Below, in pieces: positions 34,825-42,360 of a stretch of DNA of 64,000 bases. The stretch spans positions 310,001 to 374,000 of the forward strand of contig NZ_JANHOH010000001.1 in NCBI RefSeq assembly GCF_024498135.1, read 5' to 3'. Source of the stretch: Mucilaginibacter aquariorum (GTDB taxonomy: Bacteria; Bacteroidota; Bacteroidia; Sphingobacteriales; Sphingobacteriaceae). The position numbers and the translations under genes were made by a program. Within the stretch, counting starts at the first letter, position 1; each line of letters starts with the position of its first letter. The notes under the pieces were generated by a model that saw only the letters and a list, made by a program, of their open reading frames with translations, had not been told where the DNA came from and made no database searches.

Positions 34825-35277
34825 TCACTCCCCAAACCTTTGGTCGGGTGGTTCATTCTTATTGCTATCCTGCTCTGAACCCTCTTTAACAGGGCCGGCG
34901 TTTTCCTCATCAGACTGGCCGTTAAACACCGCACCGGTATTTTCAGTATAGTTAGGCTGGCCTAACTGATTGGGGTCTTTAAAGTTACTATCCTCGGGGT
35001 GTTCATCTGAGGGTACTGTACGCCTGAAGTATTCGTTGGTATAACCGGCATTTTGAGATGGATTATTTTTGTCATCACCTGATGGGGTGTGGCAGTTCTC
35101 GCCAAACCGCTGGCCACCTGCAGGGTTTCCTTCCATACCGGGTTCGTTGCCTGTTTTCTCTTCCGAGCCAAACATAAAGGCTTTGCGGCGCAGGTCTTTT
35201 TCTTCCAGGTTGTGGTCGTCTTCTACCTGATAGCCGTGCGGTTTATCTTGCTGTTCGTTATCATTATTTGGTGCCAT
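34825..35277 (-). CDS. Low-complexity hydrophilic protein
   Basis: The 150-residue protein has no hydrophobic core. It is rich in Asn, Asp, Glu, Gly, Pro and Gln (MAPNNDNEQQDKPHGYQ, NQLGQPNYTENTG, SEQDSNKNEPPDQRFGE) with few aliphatic residues, so it is probably disordered. FGSEEKTGNEPGMEG and QRFGE recur. It has no signal peptide. Composition alone suggests a stress or desiccation-type protein, but no family is recognised. The reading frame is long for its composition, which supports its being a gene. Confidence 0.6.
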   Translation of the reverse strand: MAPNNDNEQQDKPHGYQVEDDHNLEEKDLRRKAFMFGSEEKTGNEPGMEGNPAGGQRFGENCHTPSGDDKNNPSQNAGYTNEYFRRTVPSDEHPEDSNFKDPNQLGQPNYTENTGAVFNGQSDEENAGPVKEGSEQDSNKNEPPDQRFGE

Positions 35278-35793
35278 GACGTTTATATATTGGTTGTATT
35301 GTAATAAAGGTTTGAATTTTCTAATTGTTTGTGTTTGTTAAATTAGTGGTGAATTAAAAGCGCATCATATAGGCTTGGCATTTTGTCGTTTTTATGCCTG
35401 TTCGCAATGGAACAAAATGGAACGCAATTCGGTCTCTATTGGCTCTTTTTAGTACGTTTCACTAAACTAACTAAGGCGTATTCAGGTCGAAAAAAGGCGA
35501 TAATTGGCGTTTTTTCTATCGTTGTAAATCGTGTAAATTCTTGTTCCATTCATTAAAAAGTGGAACAGATTAATAAATTATATAATAAATTGTTTGTCAA
35601 TTATTTATGATTTATATAAGAAGTTAAGCTTTAATTATAGATGACGGATGTAAAAATTTAAACACCTCATTATTAACGTGTTCCACTTGTTCCGTTTTGT
35701 TCCATTTCAAAAATGGAACACCGGAACAAAAAGCAATATTTGAATGCCTTGCCGGCACTATGAACCATTGGCATAAATGCGTAAATTCGCCGA
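35278..35793. other. 515-bp intergenic region with clustered GGAAC/GTTCC motifs
   Basis: No convincing gene is seen. Nine GGAAC or GTTCC words occur: AATGGAAC at 35406, 35416 and 35712; GTTCCATT at 35543 and 35699; single variants at 35561, 35680, 35689 and 35722. Some are arranged as facing pairs (35699 with 35712). The stretch around 35590-35670 is AT-rich. It lies between the hydrophilic protein gene and recR, which diverge, so it contains both promoters. It may be a regulator-binding array or a decayed repeat. Confidence 0.5.
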
Positions 35794-36408
35794 ATGAATT
35801 TTTCATCTAAGTTGCTGGAGGATGCCGTTGCCGAATTTGCGAAACTGCCGGGTGTGGGTCAAAAAACCGCATTGCGTTTAGTGCTGCATTTGCTTAACCG
35901 CGATAGGGATGAGGTGCAAAAATTCAGCACTGCCATAAGCAAACTGCGTAACGAAATTCAGTTTTGCCAAACCTGCCATAACATATCCGATCAAAAGGTA
36001 TGTGAGATATGCTCATCGCCCAAACGCGATCATAGCCTGATATGCGTAGTAGAAGATACCCGCGATGTAATGGCTATTGAAAACACCAATCAATACAACG
36101 GTGTTTACCACGTGTTAGGTGGGTTAATATCGCCTATGGATGGCATTGGCCCCGCAGATTTGCAGGTGGATACCCTTGTTGAAAGGCTGAAAGATAACGC
36201 GGTTAAAGAGATCATTTTTGCCCTGAGTGCAACCATGGAAGGTGATACCACTATCTTCTACCTGCATAAGCGCTTAAAACAATTCAATATAAATATCTCA
36301 ACTATTGCCCGTGGCATAGCTTTTGGGGGAGAATTAGAGTATGTGGACGAGATTACTTTAGGACGGTCTATTGTAACCCGTGTGCCATACGAAAATTCCT
36401 TATCCTGA
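35794..36408 (+). CDS. recR: Recombination mediator RecR
   Basis: RecR works with RecO (and RecF) to load RecA on SSB-coated gaps. The 204-residue protein has the N-terminal HhH (AKLPGVGQKTALRLV), a C4 zinc finger (Cys58, 61, 70, 73 in CQTCHN...CEIC), and a Toprim domain (ICVVEDTRDVMAIENT, LGGLISPMDGIGP) ending with ARGIAFGGELEYVDEITLGR. Length is normal. It is followed 6 bp later by a GT2 gene, so they are probably co-transcribed. Confidence 0.97.
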   Translation: MNFSSKLLEDAVAEFAKLPGVGQKTALRLVLHLLNRDRDEVQKFSTAISKLRNEIQFCQTCHNISDQKVCEICSSPKRDHSLICVVEDTRDVMAIENTNQYNGVYHVLGGLISPMDGIGPADLQVDTLVERLKDNAVKEIIFALSATMEGDTTIFYLHKRLKQFNINISTIARGIAFGGELEYVDEITLGRSIVTRVPYENSLS

Positions 36409-36414
36409 TCCGCT

Positions 36415-37254
36415 ATGAAACTGTCCGTTATCGTTGTTAATCACAATATGTGCACCATGTTAAAGCAATCATTATTTGCTTTAATTAGGGCTTGTAGGGA
36501 TATTGATTATGAGCTAATTGTGATTGACGATGCATCCACAGACCGATCGGTAGAAATGATGCAGAACGAATTCCCGGAAGTAAAGATGATCCTTAATAAA
36601 TTTACCTTTGGTGTAGCAAAAGCCCGAAACCAGGGTATTGAACTTGCTACAGGAGAGTATGTTTTACTGGTCAGTGCGGATACAATTAGCGGCAAAAAAA
36701 CCATTGAGCAGGTTGTAGAATTTATGGATGCGCATAATAATGCCGGTGGTGTTGGCGTGCGTATGCTTAGTCCGCGTGGACAATTTTTAACCGAGTCCCG
36801 AACCGGTTTTACCAGAGCTTGGGGTGGTTTATTAAAGATAACAGGCCTGGCTAAATATTTCACAAAATCCCGCCTGTATAAAAACGATGAATTTTGGATA
36901 GAGGAAGAGGAGTTTGCCACAACCGAGGTTGATGTAATAAATGGCGCCTTTATGCTGCTCCGCAAATCGGTTGTTAACCAGGTAGGTGACCTGGATGAGA
37001 ATTTTGTAATGTTTGGTCATGATATCGACCTATCGTTCCGTATCAGGCTGGCCGGATATAAAAATTACTACTTCCCACGAACTTATATACTTAACTTTAA
37101 TACACAGCTTCAATCTAAATTTAGCTGGGGCTACATCAGGCATTATTATGGTGCTATGATTATATTCGCTGCCAAATATTTGTTGCATATGCCAGAGCTA
37201 AAAATGCCGGGCATCCCACAAATGTTTGCGCCGAAATATGAAATTGAAAGATAA
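36415..37254 (+). CDS. Glycosyltransferase family 2
   Basis: The 279-residue GT2 enzyme begins LSVIVVNHN, has DDASTDRS at 39-46, VSADTISG in place of a typical D-x-D, EVDVINGAFMLLRK and FGHDIDLSFRIRLAGY. It resembles rhamnosyltransferase-like GT2 enzymes. There is no membrane span. It lies 6 bp after recR and overlaps the SDR gene by 17 bp (from the ATG at 37238), so the three genes form a small operon. The acceptor is unknown. Confidence 0.92.
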   Translation: MKLSVIVVNHNMCTMLKQSLFALIRACRDIDYELIVIDDASTDRSVEMMQNEFPEVKMILNKFTFGVAKARNQGIELATGEYVLLVSADTISGKKTIEQVVEFMDAHNNAGGVGVRMLSPRGQFLTESRTGFTRAWGGLLKITGLAKYFTKSRLYKNDEFWIEEEEFATTEVDVINGAFMLLRKSVVNQVGDLDENFVMFGHDIDLSFRIRLAGYKNYYFPRTYILNFNTQLQSKFSWGYIRHYYGAMIIFAAKYLLHMPELKMPGIPQMFAPKYEIER

Positions 37255-38053
37255 GGTAGTCATCATCACCGGTGCATCATCCGGAATAGGTAAAGCACTT
37301 GCTATTGAACTTGCCGGGCGTGGCGCTAATTTAGTATTGGCAGCCCGCCAGTATGTTACTTTATGCAAGATAGCGCAGGATATCCAAACAGAATATAATG
37401 TAAAAGCGGTAGCTGTACAGTGTGATGTATCTATAGAAGAGGATTGTGCTGCGCTCATTAAACAAGCTGTATCAACTTTTGGAAAAATTGATATCCTGGT
37501 GAATAATGCTGGAATATCTATGCGGGCCCTGTTCAAGGACGTCGACCTTAAAGTTTTAAAGGCGTTAATGGATGTAAATTTTTGGGGGACAGTTTACTGT
37601 ACTAAATATGCCCTGCCCGAAATTACCAAAACAAAGGGAAGTATTGTTGGCGTTTCTTCTATTGCCGGTTACAAGGGCCTACCCGGGCGCGCGGGTTATT
37701 CGGCATCAAAATATGCTATAAATGGCTTTCTGGATGCTTTACGCGTAGAGAACCTTCGTACCGGCGTGCACATTATGGTGGCATGCCCCGGGTTTACATC
37801 ATCTAATATCCGCAACACTGCGCTTGATAAGAACGGTACCCAACAAGGCGAAAGCACGCTGGAAGAAGATAAAATGATGACAGCCGAAGAAGTTGCCGAA
37901 ATCATTGCCAACGGCGTAGAAAACCGCGAACGTACTTTAATAATGACCTTTCAGGGGAAGCTAACCGTATTTCTGAGTAAGTTTCTTCCTGCATTTTTGG
38001 ATAAGCAGGTTTTTAAAGTTTTTGCCAGGGAAAAGAATGCTTTGTTGAAATAG
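37238..38053 (+). CDS. Short-chain dehydrogenase/reductase
   Basis: From the ATG at 37238 the protein has 271 residues. It shows the NAD(P)-binding TGASSGIGKA, the NNAGIS motif, the catalytic Ser in GVSSIAGYKG and Y-x3-K in GYSASKYA, and the later CPGFTSSNIR. A TTG at 37226 would add four residues. Classical SDR of unknown substrate; Ala-Arg at the end of beta2 suggests NADP(H). Same operon as recR and the GT2 gene. Confidence 0.93.
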   Translation: MKLKDKVVIITGASSGIGKALAIELAGRGANLVLAARQYVTLCKIAQDIQTEYNVKAVAVQCDVSIEEDCAALIKQAVSTFGKIDILVNNAGISMRALFKDVDLKVLKALMDVNFWGTVYCTKYALPEITKTKGSIVGVSSIAGYKGLPGRAGYSASKYAINGFLDALRVENLRTGVHIMVACPGFTSSNIRNTALDKNGTQQGESTLEEDKMMTAEEVAEIIANGVENRERTLIMTFQGKLTVFLSKFLPAFLDKQVFKVFAREKNALLK

Positions 38054-38058
38054 TGTAT

Positions 38059-38117
38059 TGGTTCATTAGTTCAATGTGCATTGGTATTGGATGCACTACC
38101 AATCGACTAATGAACCA
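38059..38117. terminator. Nested inverted repeat between convergent genes
   Basis: TGGTTCATTAGT at 38059-38070 pairs perfectly with 38106-38117, and GTGCAT/ATGCAC pair inside it. The right arm runs 11 bp into the 3' end of the ion channel gene. With no T-run it is a poor intrinsic terminator, but it may separate the two convergent transcripts. Confidence 0.5.
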
Positions 38118-39051
38118 TATTATAATCACCAATCTTACTCATATCTAACTCAATCCTTCCATCTTCATCCCGGTTAAACATGGGGATGAATTTTGCATCC
38201 CAAACCATATCATGGGCGGTATAGGAGGTACGTGAATGCACCGTTTGTGAAAATGTATCGTCAAAAGCTTTGAGCAATACCGCGAACGATGCTGCACCTT
38301 TTTCCAGATCATCGAGCGTCATATCCATCAATGGGCTATTTTCATCCAAAGGGTGCACAACCGTCCAGTTAAGGGTTAGCAAACTCACAAACTTACGTTC
38401 AACCTCCAACGGGAAAAAGCGCCTTATAGGTTTATCATTAACCATTTCATTGTAGGAAAATATTACCTCTACCTGTAAGTCGATCAATACATTTTTACGG
38501 ATGTTTGCCAGTCGGAACATTAAACCCCGGCCATTTTCCTTGTATGGCGCTACCAATATATTATCGCTGTAAACAATTTTTGCTGATGGTTTTGAGAAAC
38601 GACCATATAATAAACCTGTTGCCAAAGCAAAGGCCAGTAAGCCTATCATTGATTCAAAGGCAGCTACACTGTTTGCCACCACGCCCCGCGGACTAATATG
38701 CCCGTAACCCACCGTTGATATGGTTTGTGCCGAAAAGAAAAAAGCATCTAAAAGATGGCTCATATGGTTATTGCCCGATGCACCGTCGAGGCTATCCATC
38801 CCTATTAAAACATATATAGATGCGAAAAACAGGTTGGCAATTAAATAACCGCTAAGCACCACTACCCAGAACTTTGTCCAGCTCATTTTTATAAGCGTGT
38901 GGTAAGTATCGGCAGTGTTAAACCGCGAAAGTCCTCTGCGTTTAACATTTACCGAACCATCCTTATTAATAAGCGGCTGGCTTTTTATAACAGGCTGGGG
39001 GCCAAAGCCAAGGTCATTTTCGGGGTTAACTTGTTGATTGCGAATAGCCAT
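38107..39051 (-). CDS. Inward-rectifier-type potassium channel (KirBac-like)
   Basis: The 314-residue protein has TM1 (FWVVVLSGYLIANLFFASIYV), a pore helix and the K+ selectivity filter TVGYGHISP, TM2 (SMIGLLAFALATGLLYGRFSKP), then an Ig-like cytoplasmic domain of about 170 residues typical of Kir channels (IVYSDNILVAPYKENGRGLMFRLANIRKN). The slide-helix region precedes TM1. Such bacterial channels conduct K+ and are gated by the cytoplasmic domain. It diverges from the trp operon; the 290-bp gap contains repeats near 39060-39140 and the trp leader. Confidence 0.93.
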   Translation of the reverse strand: MAIRNQQVNPENDLGFGPQPVIKSQPLINKDGSVNVKRRGLSRFNTADTYHTLIKMSWTKFWVVVLSGYLIANLFFASIYVLIGMDSLDGASGNNHMSHLLDAFFFSAQTISTVGYGHISPRGVVANSVAAFESMIGLLAFALATGLLYGRFSKPSAKIVYSDNILVAPYKENGRGLMFRLANIRKNVLIDLQVEVIFSYNEMVNDKPIRRFFPLEVERKFVSLLTLNWTVVHPLDENSPLMDMTLDDLEKGAASFAVLLKAFDDTFSQTVHSRTSYTAHDMVWDAKFIPMFNRDEDGRIELDMSKIGDYNMVH

Positions 39052-39210
39052 GCGTTAATTAGTGATTTGGTGAATTAGTGATTTATTGATTAAAAAGTGA
39101 AAGACTGCCAAATCAGGCATTCAATAAATCAGTAAATCAATAATTGCTCTTCGTAAAAATATCATAAAGCTTGCTTTTAGTGAAAACAATTTCCATATTT
39201 GCTAAACAAA

Positions 39211-39264
39211 ATGAAAGTGCAAATATTAAACAACAATTGGTGGTGGCTTAACGAGAATTCGTAA
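39211..39264 (+). CDS. trpL: trp operon leader peptide
   Basis: The 17-codon ORF encodes MKVQILNNNWWWLNENS and ends at TAA (39262-39264). Three consecutive Trp codons (TGG TGG TGG, 39238-39246) in so short an ORF upstream of trpD are the mark of an attenuation leader. Its stop codon is directly followed by the antiterminator 5' arm (39265-39272). If a ribosome stalls at the Trp codons the antiterminator can form; if it reaches the stop it masks that arm, and the terminator at 39302 forms. No strong Shine-Dalgarno is seen, as usual for the phylum. Confidence 0.8.
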   Translation: MKVQILNNNWWWLNENS

Positions 39265-39330
39265 GGCAGCCTCATTTTTTGTTTTTTTATAAAATATACA
39301 GAAGGGTTGCCACATGGTAACCCTTTTTTT
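39265..39330 (+). promoter_or_regulatory. trp attenuator (antiterminator and terminator)
   Basis: Alternative pairings can be read. Antiterminator: 39265-39272 (GGCAGCCT) with 39304-39311 (GGGTTGCC), with two G-U pairs. Terminator: 39302-39311 (AAGGGTTGCC) with 39316-39325, ten base pairs with one G-U and a four-base loop, followed by five more T to 39330. The two share 39304-39311, so they are exclusive. A leader hairpin at 39247-39265 (CTT-A-ACGA, GAAT loop, TCGTAAG) may be the pause structure. The terminator ends 12 bp before the trpD start. Confidence 0.8.
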
Positions 39331-39341
39331 ATGCCACAAAT

Positions 39342-40331
39342 ATGAAACAGATACTCAACCATCTTTTTGAACATAAAACCTTCACCCGCGAGCAATCAAA
39401 AGATATTTTGAAGAACATTGCTTTGGGTAAATACAATAATTCGCAAATGGCGGCCTTTATGACGGCCTATTGTATGCGTAGTATTACCGTAAACGAACTG
39501 GAAGGTTTCCGTGATGCCATGCTGGAGCTTTGCCTGCCAATTGATTTGGAAACAGGCGAACTGATTGATCTTTGTGGTACGGGTGGGGATGGTAAGGATA
39601 CTTTCAATATCTCAACCCTGGCATCATTTGTAGTGGCCGGGGCAGGGTATAAGGTAGCTAAACATGGCAATTATGGTGTATCGTCGGGTTGTGGGTCATC
39701 CAACGTAATGGAGCATCTGGGTTATGTGTTCACCAATAATGCCGATGCACTTAAACGCAGCATTGATAACGCGAATATCTGTTTCCTGCATGCGCCGCTA
39801 TTTCATCCAGCCATGAAAACTGTTGCACCTATCCGCCGCGAATTGGGCGTAAAAACTTTTTTTAATATGTTGGGGCCCATGGTAAATCCGGCTAAACCGC
39901 AAAACCAGTTAGTAGGTGTGTTTAACCTGGAGCTGGCAAGGGTATATGCATACCTGTATCAAAAATCAGATGTAAAATATACTATTCTGAATGCGTTAGA
40001 TGGTTATGATGAGATCTCGCTTACCTGCGATTTTAAAACCTTTTCTGCCGAAGGAGAAAAGATAAACAGGATTGAAAGCCTTGGTTTTGATAAGCTGAAT
40101 GAAGATGAGATAACCGGCGGGCATACCGTTAGCGATTCGGCCGATATATTTATGAAGGTGCTTAACAATGATGCTACCAAGGCACAAAGCAATGTAGTAT
40201 TAAGCAATGCCGCAATGGCCATTAAAACCATTCACCCGGAAAAAAGCTTTGCAGATTGCTTTTACGAGGCAGAGGAATCGCTGGTAAGCAAAAAGGCATT
40301 GGGCAGTTTTAAAACCTTATTAGCTAATTAA
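39342..40331 (+). CDS. trpD: Anthranilate phosphoribosyltransferase
   Basis: TrpD joins anthranilate and PRPP, the second step of the tryptophan branch. The 329-residue protein has DLCGTGGDGKDTFNIST at 77-93 (PRPP-binding), KHGNYGVSSGCGSSNVMEHLG, and FLHAPLFHPAMKTVAPIRRELGVKTFFNMLGPMVNP. The GTGGDG loop is intact. An ATG at 39331 hits a stop after four codons, so 39342 is the start. It lies behind the attenuator and is followed after 1 bp by trpF. Confidence 0.96.
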   Translation: MKQILNHLFEHKTFTREQSKDILKNIALGKYNNSQMAAFMTAYCMRSITVNELEGFRDAMLELCLPIDLETGELIDLCGTGGDGKDTFNISTLASFVVAGAGYKVAKHGNYGVSSGCGSSNVMEHLGYVFTNNADALKRSIDNANICFLHAPLFHPAMKTVAPIRRELGVKTFFNMLGPMVNPAKPQNQLVGVFNLELARVYAYLYQKSDVKYTILNALDGYDEISLTCDFKTFSAEGEKINRIESLGFDKLNEDEITGGHTVSDSADIFMKVLNNDATKAQSNVVLSNAAMAIKTIHPEKSFADCFYEAEESLVSKKALGSFKTLLAN

Positions 40332-40332
40332 G

Positions 40333-40974
40333 ATGAAAATTAAAGTTTGCGGATTAAGAGATCCTGATAATATTAAAGCTGTTGAGGGGTTAACGCCCGA
40401 TTATATGGGCTTTATTTGTTATGAAAAATCGCCACGTTTTATTGGTGGTATGGATGATGATGAACTGGTAAAAATATCTACCGATATTATTAAAGTGGGC
40501 ATTTTTGTTGATGAGGATGCCGATAACATTAGTAAGCTGATCTACAAATACAAGTTTGATGCGATACAGCTACACGGAGCCGAAAGCCCGGAGTTTTGCG
40601 ACATGTTTAAGCACGAGGTGCAGGTGATAAAGGCATTTGGTGTAGACAAAAATTTTGATTTCGCACAGCTTGATGCCTATAAGAACAATGTAAATTATTT
40701 TCTGTTCGATACTAAGACAGCTGCACATGGCGGTTCGGGCAAAACATTTGATTGGAGCATACTGAATAAATATAAGCTGGATGTCCCTTTCTTTTTATCA
40801 GGCGGATTAAGTCCCAACAACCTGGAGGATGTAAAACAGATACAGCACCCTGCGTTTTACGGGGTGGATTTGAACAGCAAGTTTGAAGTATCACCAGCAT
40901 TAAAAGACATAGATAAATTAACACAGGCATTTAATACAATAAATACATTTAACAGCAATGAAGTACGGAGTTAA
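40333..40974 (+). CDS. trpF: Phosphoribosylanthranilate isomerase
   Basis: TrpF makes CdRP by Amadori rearrangement. The 213-residue TIM barrel begins IKVCGLRD with the catalytic Cys7 and has [53 protein letters not shown] with the catalytic Asp, and [20 protein letters not shown]. Its gene starts 1 bp after trpD and overlaps trpB by 17 bp. trpC, which usually sits between trpD and trpF in Bacteroidota, is absent. Confidence 0.95.
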   Translation: MKIKVCGLRDPDNIKAVEGLTPDYMGFICYEKSPRFIGGMDDDELVKISTDIIKVGIFVDEDADNISKLIYKYKFDAIQLHGAESPEFCDMFKHEVQVIKAFGVDKNFDFAQLDAYKNNVNYFLFDTKTAAHGGSGKTFDWSILNKYKLDVPFFLSGGLSPNNLEDVKQIQHPAFYGVDLNSKFEVSPALKDIDKLTQAFNTINTFNSNEVRS

Positions 40975-42139
40975 CGAAAACGGTTATTACGGAGATTTTG
41001 GTGGCGCATATATACCGGAAATGCTGTATCCAAATGTTGAAGAATTAAGGCAGGAGTACCTTAAAATATTAAGCGACCACAGCTTTAAGGCCGAGTTTGA
41101 CCAGTTATTAAAAGATTACGTGGGAAGGCCTTCGCCATTGTATCATGCAAAAAGATATTCTGAAAAATATGGTGCTAATATTTTCTTTAAGAGAGAAGAT
41201 CTGAACCATACAGGTTCGCACAAAATAAATAATGCCATTGGACAGATCTTGTTAGCGCAACGCCTTGGCAAAAAACGCATTATCGCCGAAACCGGTGCGG
41301 GTCAGCATGGAGTAGCAACCGCTACAGTGTGTGCCTTAAAAGGCATTGAATGTATTGTTTATATGGGCGAAATTGACATGGAGCGGCAGGCACCAAATGT
41401 GGCGCGTATGAAGATGTTAGGCGCAAAGGTAGTGCCGGCAACATCGGGCAGTAAAACGCTTAAGGACGCCACCAATGAGGCCTTGCGCGACTGGATAGGC
41501 AACCCGGTTGATACCCATTACATCATAGGCTCGGTTGTAGGCCCGTATCCTTACCCGGATATGGTAGCGCGTTTCCAGGCAATTATATCTGCAGAAACAA
41601 GAAAACAACTGCTGGAGCAAACAGGTAACGAATTACCGCAATATGTTATGGCCTGTGTAGGCGGTGGCAGTAATGCTATGGGGATGTTCTATCATTTCTT
41701 AGATGACGAGAATGTGAAGCTGGTTGCTGTTGAAGCGGCAGGAAAAGGTGTAGATAGCGGCCACTCGGCAGCCACCACATTTTTAGGCAAAGAAGGCGTA
41801 TTACACGGTAGCCGTACCATATTAATGCAAACTGCTGATGGACAGGTAGAAGAACCCTATTCAATATCTGCCGGCTTGGATTATCCTGGTATAGGCCCGC
41901 AGCATGCACATTTATATAAGATAAACCGTGCCCAATATGTAAGCATTACCGATGATGAGGCTTTGGATGCCGGACTGCTTTGCTCGCAAATGGAAGGTAT
42001 TATACCTGCCATTGAAACCGCACACGCCCTGGCTTATTTAGAAAAAATGACTTTCCAAAAAAGTGATAATGTAGTGATATGCCTATCAGGCAGGGGAGAT
42101 AAGGATCTTGATACCTATATCAGGCATTTTGGTTTTTAA
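40958..42139 (+). CDS. trpB: Tryptophan synthase beta subunit
   Basis: TrpB condenses indole and serine on PLP. The 393-residue protein is of the TrpB1 type: the N-terminal [37 protein letters not shown] with the PLP Lys at 89, [29 protein letters not shown] for phosphate binding, and CLSGRGDKD. Its start lies inside trpF (17-bp overlap), so translation is coupled. No trpA follows before the permease cluster, so the alpha subunit must be elsewhere. Confidence 0.97.
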   Translation: MKYGVNENGYYGDFGGAYIPEMLYPNVEELRQEYLKILSDHSFKAEFDQLLKDYVGRPSPLYHAKRYSEKYGANIFFKREDLNHTGSHKINNAIGQILLAQRLGKKRIIAETGAGQHGVATATVCALKGIECIVYMGEIDMERQAPNVARMKMLGAKVVPATSGSKTLKDATNEALRDWIGNPVDTHYIIGSVVGPYPYPDMVARFQAIISAETRKQLLEQTGNELPQYVMACVGGGSNAMGMFYHFLDDENVKLVAVEAAGKGVDSGHSAATTFLGKEGVLHGSRTILMQTADGQVEEPYSISAGLDYPGIGPQHAHLYKINRAQYVSITDDEALDAGLLCSQMEGIIPAIETAHALAYLEKMTFQKSDNVVICLSGRGDKDLDTYIRHFGF

Positions 42140-42221
42140 GTTAGAGGTTAGAGACTGAAGATCAGAGATAGATGAAATTGTTTTTTCTATTCTCTAATCA
42201 CAAACCACTAAACACTTAATG

Positions 42222-42279
42222 GTAACTGTATCATAACCGAACACGTACTGTTACAGTTACGTACATATTGTACAGTTAC
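42222..42279. promoter_or_regulatory. Operator array upstream of six-permease operon
   Basis: GTAACTGTA at 42222-42230 and its reverse complement TACAGTTAC at 42252-42260 and 42271-42279, with TGTAC words between. The 21 bp from 42222 to 42242 recur exactly at 57218-57238 upstream of the ATPase-TolC operon. Downstream is a possible -7 element (CAACTTTG at 42314-42321) before GGTATAT, which also occurs at the other site. Confidence 0.65.
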
Positions 42280-42360
42280 CTATCTATCCAAATAGTTAAT
42301 TATCAGTATTTTACAACTTTGGTATATGTTTTAGCCTTTATAAAACATAATACCATAGCT

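Noticed and set aside
35624-35806. 60-codon minus-strand ORF in the gap before recR
   Set aside because: It overlaps the recR start and contains the GGAAC repeat words; no independent support for coding.
39171-39201. TTG-20-CATATTTG promoter for the trp leader
   Set aside because: It would place the transcription start within about 5 bp of the leader ATG and has a mismatch in the -7 box; not strong enough to list.
42300-42340. Sigma-54 promoter (GG-N10-GC) upstream of permease copy 1
   Set aside because: The GG to GC spacing is one base too long and the related site at 57310 has no GC at all.
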